Assembly (NCBI GenBank): GCA_033296885.1 | Contig: MU863924.1 | Coordinates: 124,001 to 188,000, forward strand | Length of the DNA: 64,000 nucleotides | From: Triangularia verruculosa | Lineage: Eukaryota; Ascomycota; Sordariomycetes; Sordariales; Podosporaceae | Direction: 5' to 3' | Part shown: positions 1 to 9,842 of the stretch, one piece after another | Layout: every line of letters begins with the position of its first letter | Numbering within the stretch: position 1 is the first letter of the stretch | The notes under the pieces: generated by a model | Told to the model about the DNA's origin: nothing | The model's database searches: none | What the model saw: only the letters and a program-made list of their open reading frames with translations | Position numbers and translations under genes: made by a program

Positions 1-105
1 GCCAACATCAACCCCTATCCGGAGGCTTTTGGGGGATGGGTTCGTCATGGTTTGGAATTCGATTGCGCGGTTTTTGGCTGTCGGTTGGTTTCCGGAGGAA
101 CTTGA
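1..105 (+). CDS. 3' end of an unrecognised CDS (5' part outside window)
   Basis: Frame 1 is open from the first base of the window to a TGA at 103-105 and reads with protein-like composition (NINPYPEAF, then GGWVRHGLEFDC). No start codon is needed inside the window if the gene begins upstream. I do not recognise the family. About 34 residues is too short to exclude a chance open frame, and a different frame (from 29) is also open here. Downstream sequence to the next gene shows no further coding signal. Confidence 0.3.
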   Translation, partial: ANINPYPEAFGGWVRHGLEFDCAVFGCRLVSGGT

Positions 106-973
106 CTTTCCAGAAGACAAAGTGACAAAGAAAACAGAAAAGAACAGGATAAAGATACCAATGTTAATGCTTCAGGCCCTCAAAGATATAGCTCTAAATT
201 ATCAGATCATCAGATAAGGTGAAATAGTGCTGGAGCGGATCATAGCGGCAAGCCAAGCCCGCTCGGAAAGCCGCGCTCGGAGATGTTCCCCCACTCTCGG
301 CCTAGATGCGGGTCTCTGTGTGCGGAGAGGTGGATTGCTGACTGGGGCGCCCTTGTTCGGTGACAGTCAATAGGACTGCTGAGACCACCAAAATCACCTC
401 TCGGCACCAAGCCAGAGGCTTTGGGTTCTACTGTTGTTGTATCTCGACTTTGTCTCATCATTCTTGTTGTTGACATCGAGAGTGTGACACACCAAACCAC
501 ATCCAAATGCATACAACCCCCGCACGATATCTTCGAAATATGGGCACCCACCAGGGGGACCCTCGTGTGGCCGTCAGGCCAAGGTTGCCACAACTACCGC
601 CGTAGTCAAATCAAGCATTTTTGGACTGAGAAGCTAATTAGAACTCTTCCGCCAATGGCAGTAGGTATTGATCATTGCCATACTTGTGACAGCGGCTCCC
701 CAGATGAGCCATGCAATCAGGCATCGTGTTGGTATTAACACCAGATTAGCCGCACCCAACCATGGGTCCTACCACTCTGCGGACAATCTACAACGTCCCA
801 ACTGCCGATACGATAGGGGAAGAAAGGAAAGGAAAATCAAGTCTAGATGAGGAAGAGAAAGCGGCATAAAGGCTTGCTCGTCTGCTTCTGACTTTCAGTC
901 GAAGAGTGAACCAACTGGCTCTCTGCCCAACCTGTAATCGACACTGCTAGAGCTCCTCCAGCAAATCTACAAA
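106..973. other. intergenic, promoter side of the DUF1996 gene
   Basis: I see no convincing gene here. Short open frames on both strands overlap each other, lack splice signals and have no family resemblance. The last 100 bases form the leader of the gene starting at 974. Confidence 0.5.
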
Positions 974-2094
974 ATGCGGTCTTTCGAGAGTCTACTACTG
1001 GCAGGTCTCGCCACTGGCCTCACGGTGGTCGAGCACAAGCCTTTCATGCGCAAAAACATCGACCCTATTGTCTACCCAGGACAATATATTTCACACATGC
1101 ATTCCTTCTATGGATCGGATGTCCTGACGAAAGACCTCCCCACCACGGCCGACTTGCAGAAAGGGTGTCCCTCAGGAGAAAACCCAAACGATCTCTCGGT
1201 CTACTGTATGTCAACATGCCTATACACCCCATCCCCTGGTCGTGTACTCCAGAACAAAGAACTCTTCGAAAATCAAGAAAAGTTGAAAACCACCTTTTTG
1301 AAAAGCTACTGACAACCACTTCTCCAGGGGCTCCGACGCTCTACTACGTCAACGGCAACACCTACACCGAGATCTACCCAGCCACCTTCAAGACTTACTA
1401 CGAGAACATCGACCGCGCTGAGATCCCCTTCCCCCGAGACCTCGTCATGGTAGCAGGCAACGCCTCAGCCAAATCCCAAGCCGACGTGCAGGAAAACCTC
1501 AACATGATCACTTGGTGGTGCGATGGCAACGGGCCAGAGGATAGAAACAAGCGGGACCGTGCTGCCCTTCCCCTTTCGACCTGCTCGGCCCATCTACAAG
1601 CCATCCTTCGATTTCCAGACTGTGTCAACCCGAACAAGGTCTCCGAGTACACATACGCCGCGGCCCACGGTAACAAGTGTCCCGCTGGGATGAAGAGAAT
1701 GCCTAGCTTGAGGTTCTCCATTCGGTACAACACCCGTGGAGCTATTCCTCAAGGGTGGAAGGGCGTGCCCCCTATCAAGCTTGCTTGTGGCGAGGTTTGT
1801 TGCTCCCCTTTCCTCTCATTTGATTTCTTTGTCCTCCAGAGGAGGTACTGACAGCTTGCTTGCCAGATTGGCGTAGGGTACTGCTTCCACGGCGACTTCA
1901 TCAACGGCTGGTACGACGACGCGGCAAAGACTATGCTGCAGGCCAAGGGACAGTCCTTCATGCGTATCGATGGCGCTCACGGGAACGGCAAGACGTACAG
2001 CAAGTGCAAGGCCAAGGATCAGGACCCTAACAATGGGACCAGTGACTATCACAAGAGCTTGGAGATGATGGGCATGGGGGGAGGACATTCGTAG
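974..2094 (+). CDS. secreted DUF1996 family protein
   Basis: Three exons: 974-1205, 1328-1794 and 1867-2094, giving 308 residues. The first junction restores YWAPTLYY across the splice, and both introns (122 and 72 bp) are GT..AG and phase-consistent. Residues 1-16 or so form a signal peptide (charged start, then LLLAGLATGLTVV). Family-type features are an early His pair (SHMHSFYG), NPNDLSVYWAPTLYY, a Cys-rich middle and HGDFINGW near the C-terminus. DUF1996 proteins are widespread fungal secreted proteins, often with a C-terminal WSC domain, which is absent here. The biochemical role is unknown; a wall or extracellular role is inferred only from secretion. The C-terminus is basic and ends in a Gly/Met-rich tail. 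Confidence 0.88.
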
Positions 2095-2511
2095 CAGTAG
2101 ACAGGCCACCACGGACTTTCACAGGATGGAATGATCGCACAGGACCGAGGTTTTGATCCTAGTAGACGTTTTGGATGTGATCGACTTGAGGCGCTGCTCT
2201 GTCACGGCCTATATGCTCAGCCGCGGCCTATTCTGCTGGCATCATGATGCCTACTTTTGCAACGCCATGTAGACAATACTGATCCGGCTTTCTCCAAGGT
2301 GGTCATCCATTATGTACGACGACATTCATCAATAACACAGGCACATGAGACCAATTCGATGTGGAAAGTGAGGTATGACTGGCCTTTTCAACTGGATTGT
2401 GTATCTCAACTAAGAAATTCTATCTGCCAGAAAGCCGCAATCTTGTTAAACTCTGTCGTGCCAGGGATAGACCACTGCACCTAGTTACTGCTCTCCAACG
2501 AACTCCAACCC

Positions 2512-2580
2512 TTCTCTTCGGCGTCTCTCAACCAGGTTGTGAGATTCTCTTCTCTTCTTCTTCTTTGCCTCGGCCCTGGA
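2512..2580 (-). pseudogene. orphan bHLH basic-region fragment
   Basis: The minus strand encodes SRAEAKKKKRRESHNLVER followed by RRRE. This fits the basic region of E-box-binding bHLH factors (H-x-x-x-E-R-x-R-R), including the Lys-rich run that precedes it in fungal proteins. The helix-loop-helix that should follow is missing. The frame reads GLEFVGEQ and stops, and I find no HLH-like exon in the next few hundred bases. It is most likely a gene relic or a captured exon. A chance match is possible because the CT-rich plus strand here would yield Lys/Arg/Glu-rich translation on the minus strand. Confidence 0.35.
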
Positions 2581-2648
2581 AGCCGATGATCCACTCAATC
2601 CGGATCCGAAGATACAGAAATCAAAACAAAGCTGAAGCCAGATCCTGA

Positions 2649-2906
2649 ACCGACACAGGCGCGGTCTCCATCGCAACCTTCTCCATACCAACTACCTATT
2701 GCGAGGATTGCCATACCGTGCCACCATGTCCCAAAAAGAACGATGCTATCTTGCCAATTCTTGAGCAGGCGCGGGACATACGCTGCTTCTTCTGCTCGGC
2801 AGCCAACTTGGTTGGTTCCGAGATGAGCTCGGTGGTTTGCGAAGCATGTCCCACTGGGAGGACTAGCCGGTATCAAATGAAGAACGCAGCGAAATGCGAC
2901 AAGTAA
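2649..2906 (+). other. exon-like open segment with zinc-ribbon-like cysteine pairs
   Basis: This segment is open after a TGA at 2646 and ends at TAA 2904-2906. It encodes three CxxC-type pairs in order: YCEDC, RCFFC and VVCEAC, with about 15-30 residues between them. There is no in-frame ATG before the cysteines, so it would have to be an internal or terminal exon joined to an upstream exon. A preceding CACAG could serve as the acceptor and a GTAATG overlaps the stop as a possible donor. No partner exon could be fixed. It lies antisense to and just beside the bHLH relic. Confidence 0.27.
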
Positions 2907-4043
2907 TGCCAATGAGACGGGCCATGGGCCATCGTCATTGTCGTAGTCAAGAGTGGCGGTGGTAGCAACGGTAGGGCTGGAGCCATGCTGGGGATCACAG
3001 TCGAGATTTCGGCACCTTATTCTTGGTCTTCCAGGCCTTGGGACGCTGGACTGCTCGAGCTGCGGTGCATGTGGACGCCGTGAGTGGCTTTTTCCACAAG
3101 CTCATTGTCGAAGGATTCGACGTTTGAAAGGCGAAAGACCTTTGGGGCAGCGGCACAGACCGACGAGGCACCTGCGTGCAAGCGGTTAGTATAAGGAAAA
3201 CGGATAATTTTTGTGGGTGAAAAGCGTACGTAAATATATAAAGTATAGATGGTTCCTTTCTCTGCTGATTCTGACCGCTGACAAGCGAAGATGAGATAGT
3301 TTTTCAATGTTTTGTGTTGGTCTTATTTTGGCGAATTTGACAAGTTCAACCTCTGTCTGCCAAAATGTTTGAGAGGGCTCCCGGGTCTGGGTCTGGCGGA
3401 GATTTCCAGATTACCTGCCCACATCTGCCTTGACCTGCTCCTTCCGATCTCCCATCCACCGGTTGCCCAGTGACTCCGCTGGGACTGACTGAGCCGGATC
3501 TTCAGGTCCCCATGTCCCCTGAGCTCTTGCCTTATGATTAATGTTGATCTCTTTCTTAGGCATCAACTCATCATACCTAGTGTGGCTGACATGCCTTCCT
3601 CACAAATCATGAAGTTGATTGTCCCGAAGGCCACCTGCCCGGCCAATTCCATGGTTCCATGGTTACATCCACAGCCTTTGCAGCCTTTTTAGTTGATCAT
3701 TAAATGAACCCAATGTTGTGACTTCTCGTTCATTTACAGACATGGCGAAATGATCCCCTGTTCATCGGTGCTGTTGCTTCGGGGGTCCTTGGAAAACACC
3801 GTGCGTTGTCGCACACCGCACTGTGACCTAGCCCCTATTAGTGCTGGATGACTGATGACCAATCCTGCAGCGCTTATCTGAAGGCGCCGCAATATTCCTG
3901 CTCATTGGATGGAGACAGCGTTGGGTACCAAATTCTCAAGTCCGGTGTAGCCTCATCGAAGTCGTCTGCCCGGCCTTTGATATTCCAGATTCCAAATCTG
4001 ACATATTTAACCTATCATCCATCCGAACACTGATAGCGGAAAG
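2907..4043. other. intergenic, promoter side of the methyltransferase gene
   Basis: No supported gene. A stretch near 3010-3190 has acceptor-like TTCCAG and CACAAG sites, but the introns they imply would be too short (about 21 bp). The remainder is ordinary mixed-composition sequence. Confidence 0.45.
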
Positions 4044-5177
4044 ATGAGGGGTCCCGTACACGTGAAAATACTGGATGGTGGTCTTGGAACCACCCTCGAA
4101 ACCAACCATGGCGTCAAGTTCTCCGAAGCCACGCCCCTCTGGTCCTCCCACCTTCTATTGACAGATCAGCGAACGCTTTTGGAGTGCCAATCCTCCTTTG
4201 CTGCTGCGGGAGCAGAAATCATCACTACCGCGACTTATCAAGTGTCCATCGATGGTTTCAGGAACACAAAGACAGAGAATTGGTGCGTCTGGCCCTTCAT
4301 TGACGTTTGACTTGTCTTTCGGGACCTACATACAGAGTACGATCTAACAGGCAATTTCGTTAGGCCCAGCGGCGTCTCCCTTCCAAATATTGGCCAGTTT
4401 CTCGAGGATGCCGTGCTCGTCGCCAAGATGGCCGCGGAAGAGTCTGCTGGAGAGGTTGCACTCAGTCTGGGGCCCTATGGCGCCACAATGATACCGTCGG
4501 CTGAATACACCGGCCGATACGACGAGGATCCTCTTCAAGCAATGACCGACAAGCTCTACGAGTGGCACAATGAGCGATTCAACCTCTACGCCAAGGTCCC
4601 GGGACTGCTGTCGGGTGTCTCCTACATTGCCTTCGAGACTATCCCGCGCTTCGACGAGATCCTGGCGATCAGGCGTTTACTGGCTACGAGGCTGATGGAT
4701 TTCCCAGTCTGGATCAGCATTCTGTTTCCTGGTGACGATGACAAGATGCCAGACGGGACTAGCGTGGAGGATGCCATAGCTAGTATGATTAGTATCGAAT
4801 TTGGAATCTTTGCGCCACAGTTCATCGGTATAAACTGTACTCGTGCATCAAAGATTGGTCGGCTGGTTCGAAAGTTTACCAAGACTGTGGAAGGCTTGGT
4901 GGCGATGGGCGCTGCCAGCGGCTGGCCGGGACTTGTATTGTGCCCCGATGGCACAAGGGAGGGTGAGAAGTACAATACTGGGACGAAAGAGTGGGAAACA
5001 TCCGGGGAGGGCTCTGGCCAAGAAATAAACAGTGACACCTGGGAACATCAGCTTGCCAGTGTGGTCAAGGAAGCGAGTACTTCGGGGCATTGGAAATTGA
5101 TCTTAGTTGGGGGCTGCTGTCGGACTAGACCAGAGAACATTGCCAAGCTTCATCGGGTTCTCGAAGTTGAAGAATAG
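4044..5177 (+). CDS. homocysteine S-methyltransferase
   Basis: Two exons, 4044-4282 and 4364-5177, with an 81-bp intron; the nearer AG at 4350 would bring a stop, so 4363 is the acceptor. The product is 350 residues, normal for the Mht1/Sam4 class. The N-terminus has ILDGGLGTTLE, the family's opening strand. The zinc-binding cysteines are visible as GINC (about residue 238) and GGCC (about 331-332). The enzyme is expected to be cytosolic and to transfer a methyl group from S-methylmethionine or AdoMet to homocysteine, making methionine. Donor specificity cannot be read from sequence. A Mup1-like permease gene starts 7.6 kb downstream; any functional link is speculative. Confidence 0.92.
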
Positions 5178-5640
5178 GTAGATCCCTCGAACGGACTTGG
5201 CAGATGATGCTATTCCACTGCTGTGGTGTGACAGTGGCGGTTGAATAAACAGTGTGGATGACATCACCTGGCCAGCTAGACTGCCTGCCATGAATGTAGT
5301 TCCCAGCTCTTCGTATGTTAGCTCTGTCGTTGCCTGATGCTTTTCGACTGGTGATATCATATGCTTTGCCCTCCTTCCCGATTAGCAGCCAGAAGACAGC
5401 GGAAAGCCGGCTGTGCTACTTTCCGGTCTTGTCGCTGCCGTCGTTGCCTGGCCGGACCCGCTTCCGCCCGGTCACCTGGACTCTTCCGCTGCCTTCCGGC
5501 CTTGTCGCTGCCACCGGAGCTCCGCTTTTCCGGGGCCGGGGCCGGGATGACTCAATTGCCCTGAACAGATTTGCGAGCGTAGGGAAATTTGCGAGGGTGC
5601 ATTGACCGGTCTGGGGTGAGGTATAAATTACCCCAGACCT
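5178..5640. other. intergenic, GC-rich stretch before the repeat array
   Basis: No gene seen. At 5400-5540 the sequence repeats short words around CCGG and TTCCGG, a locally GC-rich patch. Open frames on both strands here are mutual shadows. Confidence 0.45.
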
Positions 5641-6480
5641 TGCCACAACTCTCCCTTCCTTTCTTCTTTTCTTCTGTGTGGCGGCTCTTCTTCCATAAGA
5701 TGCCCACCCCTAAAACCACAGATCAAAATTGCTTGTTTATGAGCAGCCCGAGGGGCCTTCACCCTTTGGCTGTAAACACCAAGCAAACATTTCTTGACAA
5801 TTGTTCCTCTTTTTACTTTTTGGCTAGCTCTTCTTTCCAGAAGAGTTCACCCAGCCTTTCATAGTAAGTTGACCAATGTAGACATCTTAATTTGTTCCTC
5901 TTTTCCCTGTTCAGTTCTTCGTGGCTCTCCTTCCCATGAGAGATCACGCAACTGGCGGGGACACATCAAAAAAGCATTGATTACACAGCTTGGTTGATCT
6001 TGCCACAGCTGAGCTGATGAAAACAGTGCGGACATGTTCACACGTTCCCCCATTTCTGTCACAGACCTTTACGGCTCTCCTACCTACGAACGACCACGTC
6101 AGGATCGATCAAAATACATGGAAATAACCAGATTGATCAAACTTTCTACGACAATCTGTCGAAACATTGCAGACATTTCAACATCGTTCCTCTTGGTTCC
6201 CCGACCAGCCATTTGTGGCTCTTTCTTCGATGAGAGATCACGTAAACTGGCGGGGACAGAAGGAAATGCGTTGATAAAAGCGGTTTGGTCGACATACCCC
6301 ACCAAGCTGTTAGAAACATCGCAGACATTTCATCCTTTCTCTTTGTGGCGGCTCTTCTCGTCATGAGAACTTGCCGTATTAACTTCACTCAGTAAAATGC
6401 ATGGAAACAAGCAGTTTTGACTGATACCCAATGAGCGAGGTGTAAAACAGTGCAGGCATGATGTCTGATTTTCTTTGAAG
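5641..6480. repeat. degenerate tandem array, unit about 100-150 bp, six copies
   Basis: A shared core, GGCTCT(T/C) followed by TTC and an ATGAGA-like tail, recurs at about 5684, 5827, 5924, 6074, 6218 and 6351 (spacings 143, 97, 150, 144, 133). Copies 3 and 5 also share GAGAGATCACG and CTGGCGGGGACA. A second conserved part before each core reads ACATTTCA or ACATGTTCAC, then TTCCTC. A last partial trace is AAAACAGTGCAGGCATG near 6447, matching AAAACAGTGCGGACATG near 6020. Copies differ by many substitutions, so the array is old. I see no protein shared by the copies. Confidence 0.6.
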
Positions 6481-7350
6481 ATATGCTTCCTGTGTCAATG
6501 GAACTTGTGCTTTGGCAGTCTTCTGGGTGAGGGGCGTCACTCCAACGACTCTCTAGTAACCTGATGCCTGGAGGGCTGTCACAAGTTGTGCAGAAACACC
6601 TTCACTTCAATGTCACGGGCTGTGGATCTGTGGATTGTGATTTTTCAGCCGTGGGTTGCGACTGTCGAGCACAAACTTGGTGGATCATCGATGACCAGGC
6701 ATTCTATCCTTGACATGGATGATGGTGACAGACACTTTCCGCTACCCCCCGGTGCCTGACGGCTGGTACAGCTTCCAGCTTGTCGGATGCAGGCCCAGGA
6801 CCATCTTCTCCGAAAGCTGCTGCTCGCCTAGGTAGGTACCTGCCCATACCTACTCGGACTTTCCTACTTGGAGGTCGTTCCGTAGGCTGGAAACTGATGG
6901 AAGCGGGAAATAAGCTTTGTGGTCGTGGTCGTACGATGGGGCCCGAGCCTGGCTGTCTTTCCCTGCATCCGTGTGGCCTTGATTTCTCGCTCTCTGCTGA
7001 AAAGTTTCTCATTCTACATCTCTCACTCTCCCTCTTCTCTCCTCTCCTCTCCTCTTCATCAAAGCTCAACTTTCAAGACTATCGAACCTTGAAATCTCGC
7101 GACTTGCTGTTTAATAGCATTCATCGCCTATTCTTATCGACCAACTTTGGATCCATTCTTATCGACCATCTTTGGATCCATTCTTATCACCAATCTTGGA
7201 TCCATTCTTATCGCCATTTTTGGGTCCATTCTTGACGACATTCTTTACGACCTATTCCTATCGGCATTTTTACGGCATTTCTATCCCTTGCGCGGAGAGC
7301 CAACAAATCCTGCACACGCGCAGGGCGCGCCCGGCGCGCTATTCCCGACC
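6481..7350. other. non-coding stretch with CT-rich leader
   Basis: No protein family is recognisable. At 7010-7060 a CT-rich tract resembles fungal 5' leaders and precedes the small gene at 7351. A GCCTAGGTAGGTACC palindrome-rich word lies at 6827-6841. Confidence 0.4.
7149..7232. repeat. 24-25 bp minisatellite, four copies
   Basis: GGATCCATTCTTATC recurs at 7149, 7174 and 7198, with a diverged copy (GGGTCC) at 7222. The unit is not a multiple of three overall, so the three frames give different repetitive peptides. No ATG opens them, so this is probably leader sequence of the following small gene. Confidence 0.8.
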
Positions 7351-7617
7351 ATGAGGTAGGTGCCGATCTGAGCTTCTATCTCCAGGGGTGTCGTGAGCTG
7401 ACATGTCGATTGCACCAGGTCTCCTCAACAAAAGCAAGAAAACGGCCAAGCCAGTGGGGTACCTGAGGATGGTGAGTTTTTCTCTCCGGAGGGGCCCTGC
7501 TGGCTAGCCAAGTTCCTCGACAAGATCAAGCGTGTAGCCAGGCTACCGGGGTACTTGAGGATGGTGGGGTTTCTCACCGGAGGGTCCCTGGTGGCCAGGC
7601 TCATACTGGCGTTCTAA
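7351..7617 (+). CDS. small orphan protein, two exons
   Basis: Model: exon 1 is only ATGAG (7351-7355), the intron is 7356-7418 (GTAGGT..CAG with a CTGAC branch-like site), and exon 2 is 7419-7617, giving 67 residues. The ATG lies in a fair context after a CT-rich leader, and the spliced frame stays open to TAA. The product is basic in the middle (KFLDKIKRVARLPGYL) and ends in a hydrophobic segment (VGFLTGGSLVARLILAF). The coding exon contains a diverged direct duplication: the block from about 7456 recurs from about 7548, read in a different frame. I recognise no family. The tiny first exon makes the model uncertain. Confidence 0.33.
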
Positions 7618-8068
7618 GCCCGCAGCGGTTTCTGGATATCTTCAAGCGGGATAACGAGATGTTCCGGATTTGGTGGTTTGGAAGGGTATGGCTTTTGGAA
7701 AGGGGATGGCTTTTGGAAGGGGATGGCTTTTGGAAGGGGATGGCTTTTGGAAGGGGAGGGCTGTTGGGAGGGTACCTATAGATGTCTAATCTCAACAAGT
7801 TCTGAAAATGCTTCTCTTTGCCATGTTTATCTTTGTTGGCCAACCTGTGTATCTGAGAAACCATCGAGAAACACATGTGTCGAGCCCAATGGTGTGATCA
7901 CTGATGATAAGTCTCTATTTTCCCATCTATCCCTGTTTACATAATACACGGACGGTTTGGGTATCATGATGGAGTGCCTTTTTGGGACTCAACATCATAC
8001 CAGGCAGCCAGTCATTGTTCCGAGCAATCGATATCTCTGATACACCCGAGATGCCACGGTCCAACCCA
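7618..8068. repeat. intergenic with 17-18 bp minisatellite
   Basis: ATGGCTTTTGGAAGGGG recurs at 7688, 7706, 7723 and 7740 with almost no divergence, so it is recent compared with the array at 5.6-6.5 kb. Nothing else in the stretch looks coding. Confidence 0.7.
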
Positions 8069-8413
8069 TCAGGAATGGCTGTTCCACTTTTGTTTGTGTT
8101 TCTTGTTCAATTTCTCTTTTCCCTTTTCCTCCCTCGCTAGCTGGGCCTCGTGTTCCCTGATCAAGGCCTTCTCTGTTGCCTCCGCTTTGTCGAGCGCATT
8201 CTTGCGACTTCCTGTGGGCCAGCCTGGACACTCTTCGTCCCCGCAGCACTCAGCCAAGTGGAGGTCCTCGTTGTCGTCATCTAGGTACTCCGGAGCAGAG
8301 CACTTGCCGGTGTTCATGCTGTCGAAACACTCGGTCCTGAGGGTCCAGTAGAGTTCCTCAAACTCAAACTTGAGGCAGCCACACCTGTACCGGCTTCGGA
8401 CGTAGATGCACAT
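8069..8413 (-). CDS. small cysteine-containing protein, MC-x-R-x-R-x-CG type
   Basis: Single exon, 114 residues, beginning MCIYVRSRYRCGC. Cysteines continue through the first two thirds (TECFD, GKCSAP, ECCGDEECPGW). The C-terminal third is a charged helix rich in Lys, Glu and Ala (KAEATEKALIREHEAQLAR), probably coiled or disordered. There is no signal peptide, so it is likely intracellular, and the cysteines could bind zinc. It shares its opening with the protein at 11473-11736 (MCVLARIRHECGH), so the two look like distant paralogues 3 kb apart on the same strand. Small fungal proteins of this opening type are common, but their function is not known to me. Confidence 0.62.
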   Translation of the reverse strand: MCIYVRSRYRCGCLKFEFEELYWTLRTECFDSMNTGKCSAPEYLDDDNEDLHLAECCGDEECPGWPTGSRKNALDKAEATEKALIREHEAQLAREEKGKEKLNKKHKQKWNSHS

Positions 8414-9178
8414 TGCTGTTGCGCTTGCTTGCGGTATTTGCTAGGCGGGTAGCGGCGGGACGGTTGTCGAAGGCTCTTTAGATTGTGGTAGGATGACAAG
8501 GATTGTGGAGAGTTTGCGGTGGGGGGGCATCAATCGAGACGGGTTGGGGCGGAGAAAGCTGAAGGATTGCTTTCAGATGGGAAGGAGTCTTGACTGATCG
8601 ACCATAGGCTCGTCTTTGAGAGTGACACATGCTCTTGCTCAGACAGACGAGCATGGGCTGTTACTCATTGCCTGGAGCTGGGGCATTGGCTCCGGTGCCT
8701 ACCTCTGATCAAATGTTCTTATCTCAGGTGCCTACGGGCCGGAGATTGCGCCATCACACGACCCAGACATTCGAAGCTAGTGGATACCGCTCGAAGGTCA
8801 AGGATCGATGATATCCTTCAAGGGCAGGTGCTCACAGTCTGTCCAGGCCTGGGCTGTCATCAGATTGGCTGGCTGAGGTCAGACGAATGGCTGGCAACTG
8901 CTTCCACTGATCTCGGAAGATGGGGCCAGCGGATACCCTGCCCGGTGCCTGGTCTCTGAGTCGAGTCTGACGGGACCGAAGCTGAGTTCTGCAATTTCTC
9001 AGCAATCTCTCCCGCCTATATTTACCCCTCTCCCCATTCTTCTCTTCCAAACTTTTCTCTCCCACATATCTTACCCTCTTCAGCATCTCTTACTCCTTCT
9101 CTCCCTCATCATATTTTACTCCTCCTCGCCCTCATCATCCTTACCCGCCAGCGCGGTCCGTGTGAACGCAGATTTCAG
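8414..9178. other. intergenic, shared promoter region
   Basis: This lies between the minus-strand small Cys protein and a plus-strand orphan gene, so it is a divergent promoter. A strong CT-rich tract at 9010-9150 resembles a fungal transcription-start region for the gene at 9179. No other coding signal. Confidence 0.45.
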
Positions 9179-9547
9179 ATGCCAGAGAGAATCGACTCTT
9201 TCAGAGTCTGGTCCGGTCAATTTGAGCAGACGGATGCTCCCCCTCCGCGGCACCGGCCGCATAGTAAGTCATTTCGCCCCTCTCCCAGTGTTGTCTTCCG
9301 ATGGAGATTCATCACTTCATGCCGCAATGGTTGGCCTTGGTCTGGTGCTCCTGCCGACAGCTCGGTGTTTGATGCCTCAGTTCTTTGGCAGAGTCTGTGC
9401 TAACATTCTGTGCCTACTTTAGGTGCCCTGCCCGAGCTTGCGGGTAACGAGGAGCCTTTCCCTGGTCCCGACAACCAGTCGAAGATGAAGCGCAGCTGCG
9501 ACGGCGCCGAGCAGCCCGTCAAAGTTGAGACGCGGCTGCGTGGTTGA
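9179..9547 (+). CDS. small orphan protein, two exons, with an intron-like segment after the stop
   Basis: Exons 9179-9263 and 9423-9547 flank a 157-bp intron with excellent signals (GTAAGT, TGCTAACA, CTACTTTAG). The product is 69 residues, hydrophilic and proline-rich (DAPPPRHRPH, then LPELAGNEEPFPGPDN). Only this frame of exon 2 is open. Thirteen bases after the TGA, a second perfect intron begins (GTATGT at about 9561, TGCTAACC, TTTTTCTAG ending about 9619). Either this is a 3' UTR intron or the gene once continued and is now truncated. I recognise no family. Confidence 0.36.
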
Positions 9548-9630
9548 TGGGCATGCTGGTATGTGTCGCTTCCATTTCTTCAGTCTGATTGCTTGCTAAC
9601 CTTTTTGGCTTTTTCTAGGGGGTGTGGAGG

Positions 9631-9735
9631 GGCCGGGGACCAGTATGACAACAAGTTTCTGGGGTTGGGGGCCGGGGGACCAGTATGACAACAAGACGTC
9701 GTGGGGAGGGGCCGGGACCAGTATGACAACAGGGA
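9631..9735. repeat. 39-40 bp minisatellite, three copies
   Basis: The unit GGGCCGGGGGACCAGTATG, followed by ACAACA, recurs starting near 9631, 9670 and 9710. It sits immediately after the second intron-like segment of the orphan gene at 9179. Confidence 0.8.
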
Positions 9736-9842
9736 GCCATTTGCTGGAACAGACATCCAATCCATGATCTCAGTTTCAATTGTCTTGGCCAGGTGTCAGG
9801 GAGGAGCCTCGGAGATGGAGTTTAGCTGTCAGACTGTGGAGA

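Noticed and set aside
2953..3307. Possible continuation of the CxxC segment through TTCCAG and CACAAG acceptors
   Set aside because: The second implied intron would be only about 21 bp, below the size of any intron supported in this window.
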